A stretch of 32,281 nucleotides of DNA, taken from NCBI GenBank assembly GCA_019455285.1, contig JACFMS010000010.1:89498-121778 (forward strand), in the 5' to 3' direction. Below the pieces are notes generated by a model. The model saw only the letters and a list, made by a program, of their open reading frames with translations, had not been told where the DNA came from and ran no database searches. Made by a program: the position numbers and the translations under genes. This stretch comes from Sphingomonadales bacterium. Its GTDB lineage: Bacteria > Pseudomonadota > Alphaproteobacteria > Sphingomonadales > Govanellaceae. Below, in pieces: positions 32,207-32,281 of this stretch (position 1 is the first letter of the stretch; each line of letters starts with the position of its first letter).

Positions 32207-32281
32207 ATCGCGCCACCGCCCACTACCCTGCTTGGCGCAAGGTTGTCGCCGACTTCTTAGGAGAATAGGTGGTAGCGGAGG

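Noticed and set aside
1-32281. CRISPR arrays, tRNA/rRNA genes, toxin-antitoxin pairs, anti-phage systems
   Set aside because: No regularly spaced direct repeats, tRNA-like cloverleafs or recognisable defence or toxin families were found by reading the sequence; a covariance-model or profile search would be needed to exclude them fully.

Overview
The window looks like a chromosomal accessory or catabolic region of a Gram-negative proteobacterium, most likely an alphaproteobacterium of the TonB-receptor-rich type (Sphingomonadales or a similar lineage). The grounds are four TonB-dependent receptors in 32 kb, LuxR-type regulators, moderately high GC, and extragenic repeats and a terminator of a style I associate with such genomes. 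The taxonomic call is an inference. I recognised no tRNA, rRNA, CRISPR array, intact transposase or phage gene.

Left block (1-9.6 kb, all minus strand): a compact operon reads TonB receptor (7208-9577), M19-like amidohydrolase, Rieske ring-hydroxylating oxygenase alpha and beta subunits, cyclase-family hydrolase and SDR dehydrogenase. Overlapping or nearly touching ends suggest translational coupling. A second TonB receptor (69-2342) follows after a 298-bp gap, and a further gene starts at the left edge. This is an uptake-plus-oxidation pathway for an unidentified, probably aromatic or polycyclic, compound.

Central block (9.6-21 kb): two paralogous LuxR-type regulators with intact acyl-homoserine-lactone-pocket residues, but no luxI in view. 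Between them lie a plus-strand SDR and three tandem 367-residue M19-like paralogs. Five 16-bp dyads of the form CTGTCA-N4-TGACAG, with classic lux-box spacing (CTGT-N8-ACAG), lie in the intergenic gaps. Three of them, upstream of the oxygenase operon, of M19 copy 1 and of M19 copies 3-2, share exactly the same promoter geometry: box, 22 nt, then TACTAT, TAGAAT and TAGAAT. In both places the luxR gene sits directly before a target promoter on the same strand, as if a luxR-box-target cassette had been duplicated. I regard this LuxR-solo regulon as the most interesting system in the window. A feruloyl-CoA-synthetase-like ligase, another M19-like protein and an MFS transporter follow on the minus strand.

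Right block (21-32 kb): a third TonB receptor (minus), a degraded ureohydrolase-like remnant, an AT-rich stretch, an Lrp/AsnC regulator, a SAM methyltransferase, then a plus-strand module of TetR regulator, perfect 15-bp-arm palindrome, TonB receptor, amidase and sphingosine-1-phosphate-lyase-like PLP enzyme, closed by a strong bidirectional terminator. Regulation here appears separate from the LuxR system.

The five M19-like proteins keep the two second-zinc histidines (exactly 21 residues apart in the four cases measured) but lack the recognisable N-terminal His-x-Asp and the bridging Glu of renal dipeptidase. The usual name 'dipeptidase' may therefore mislead about their chemistry.
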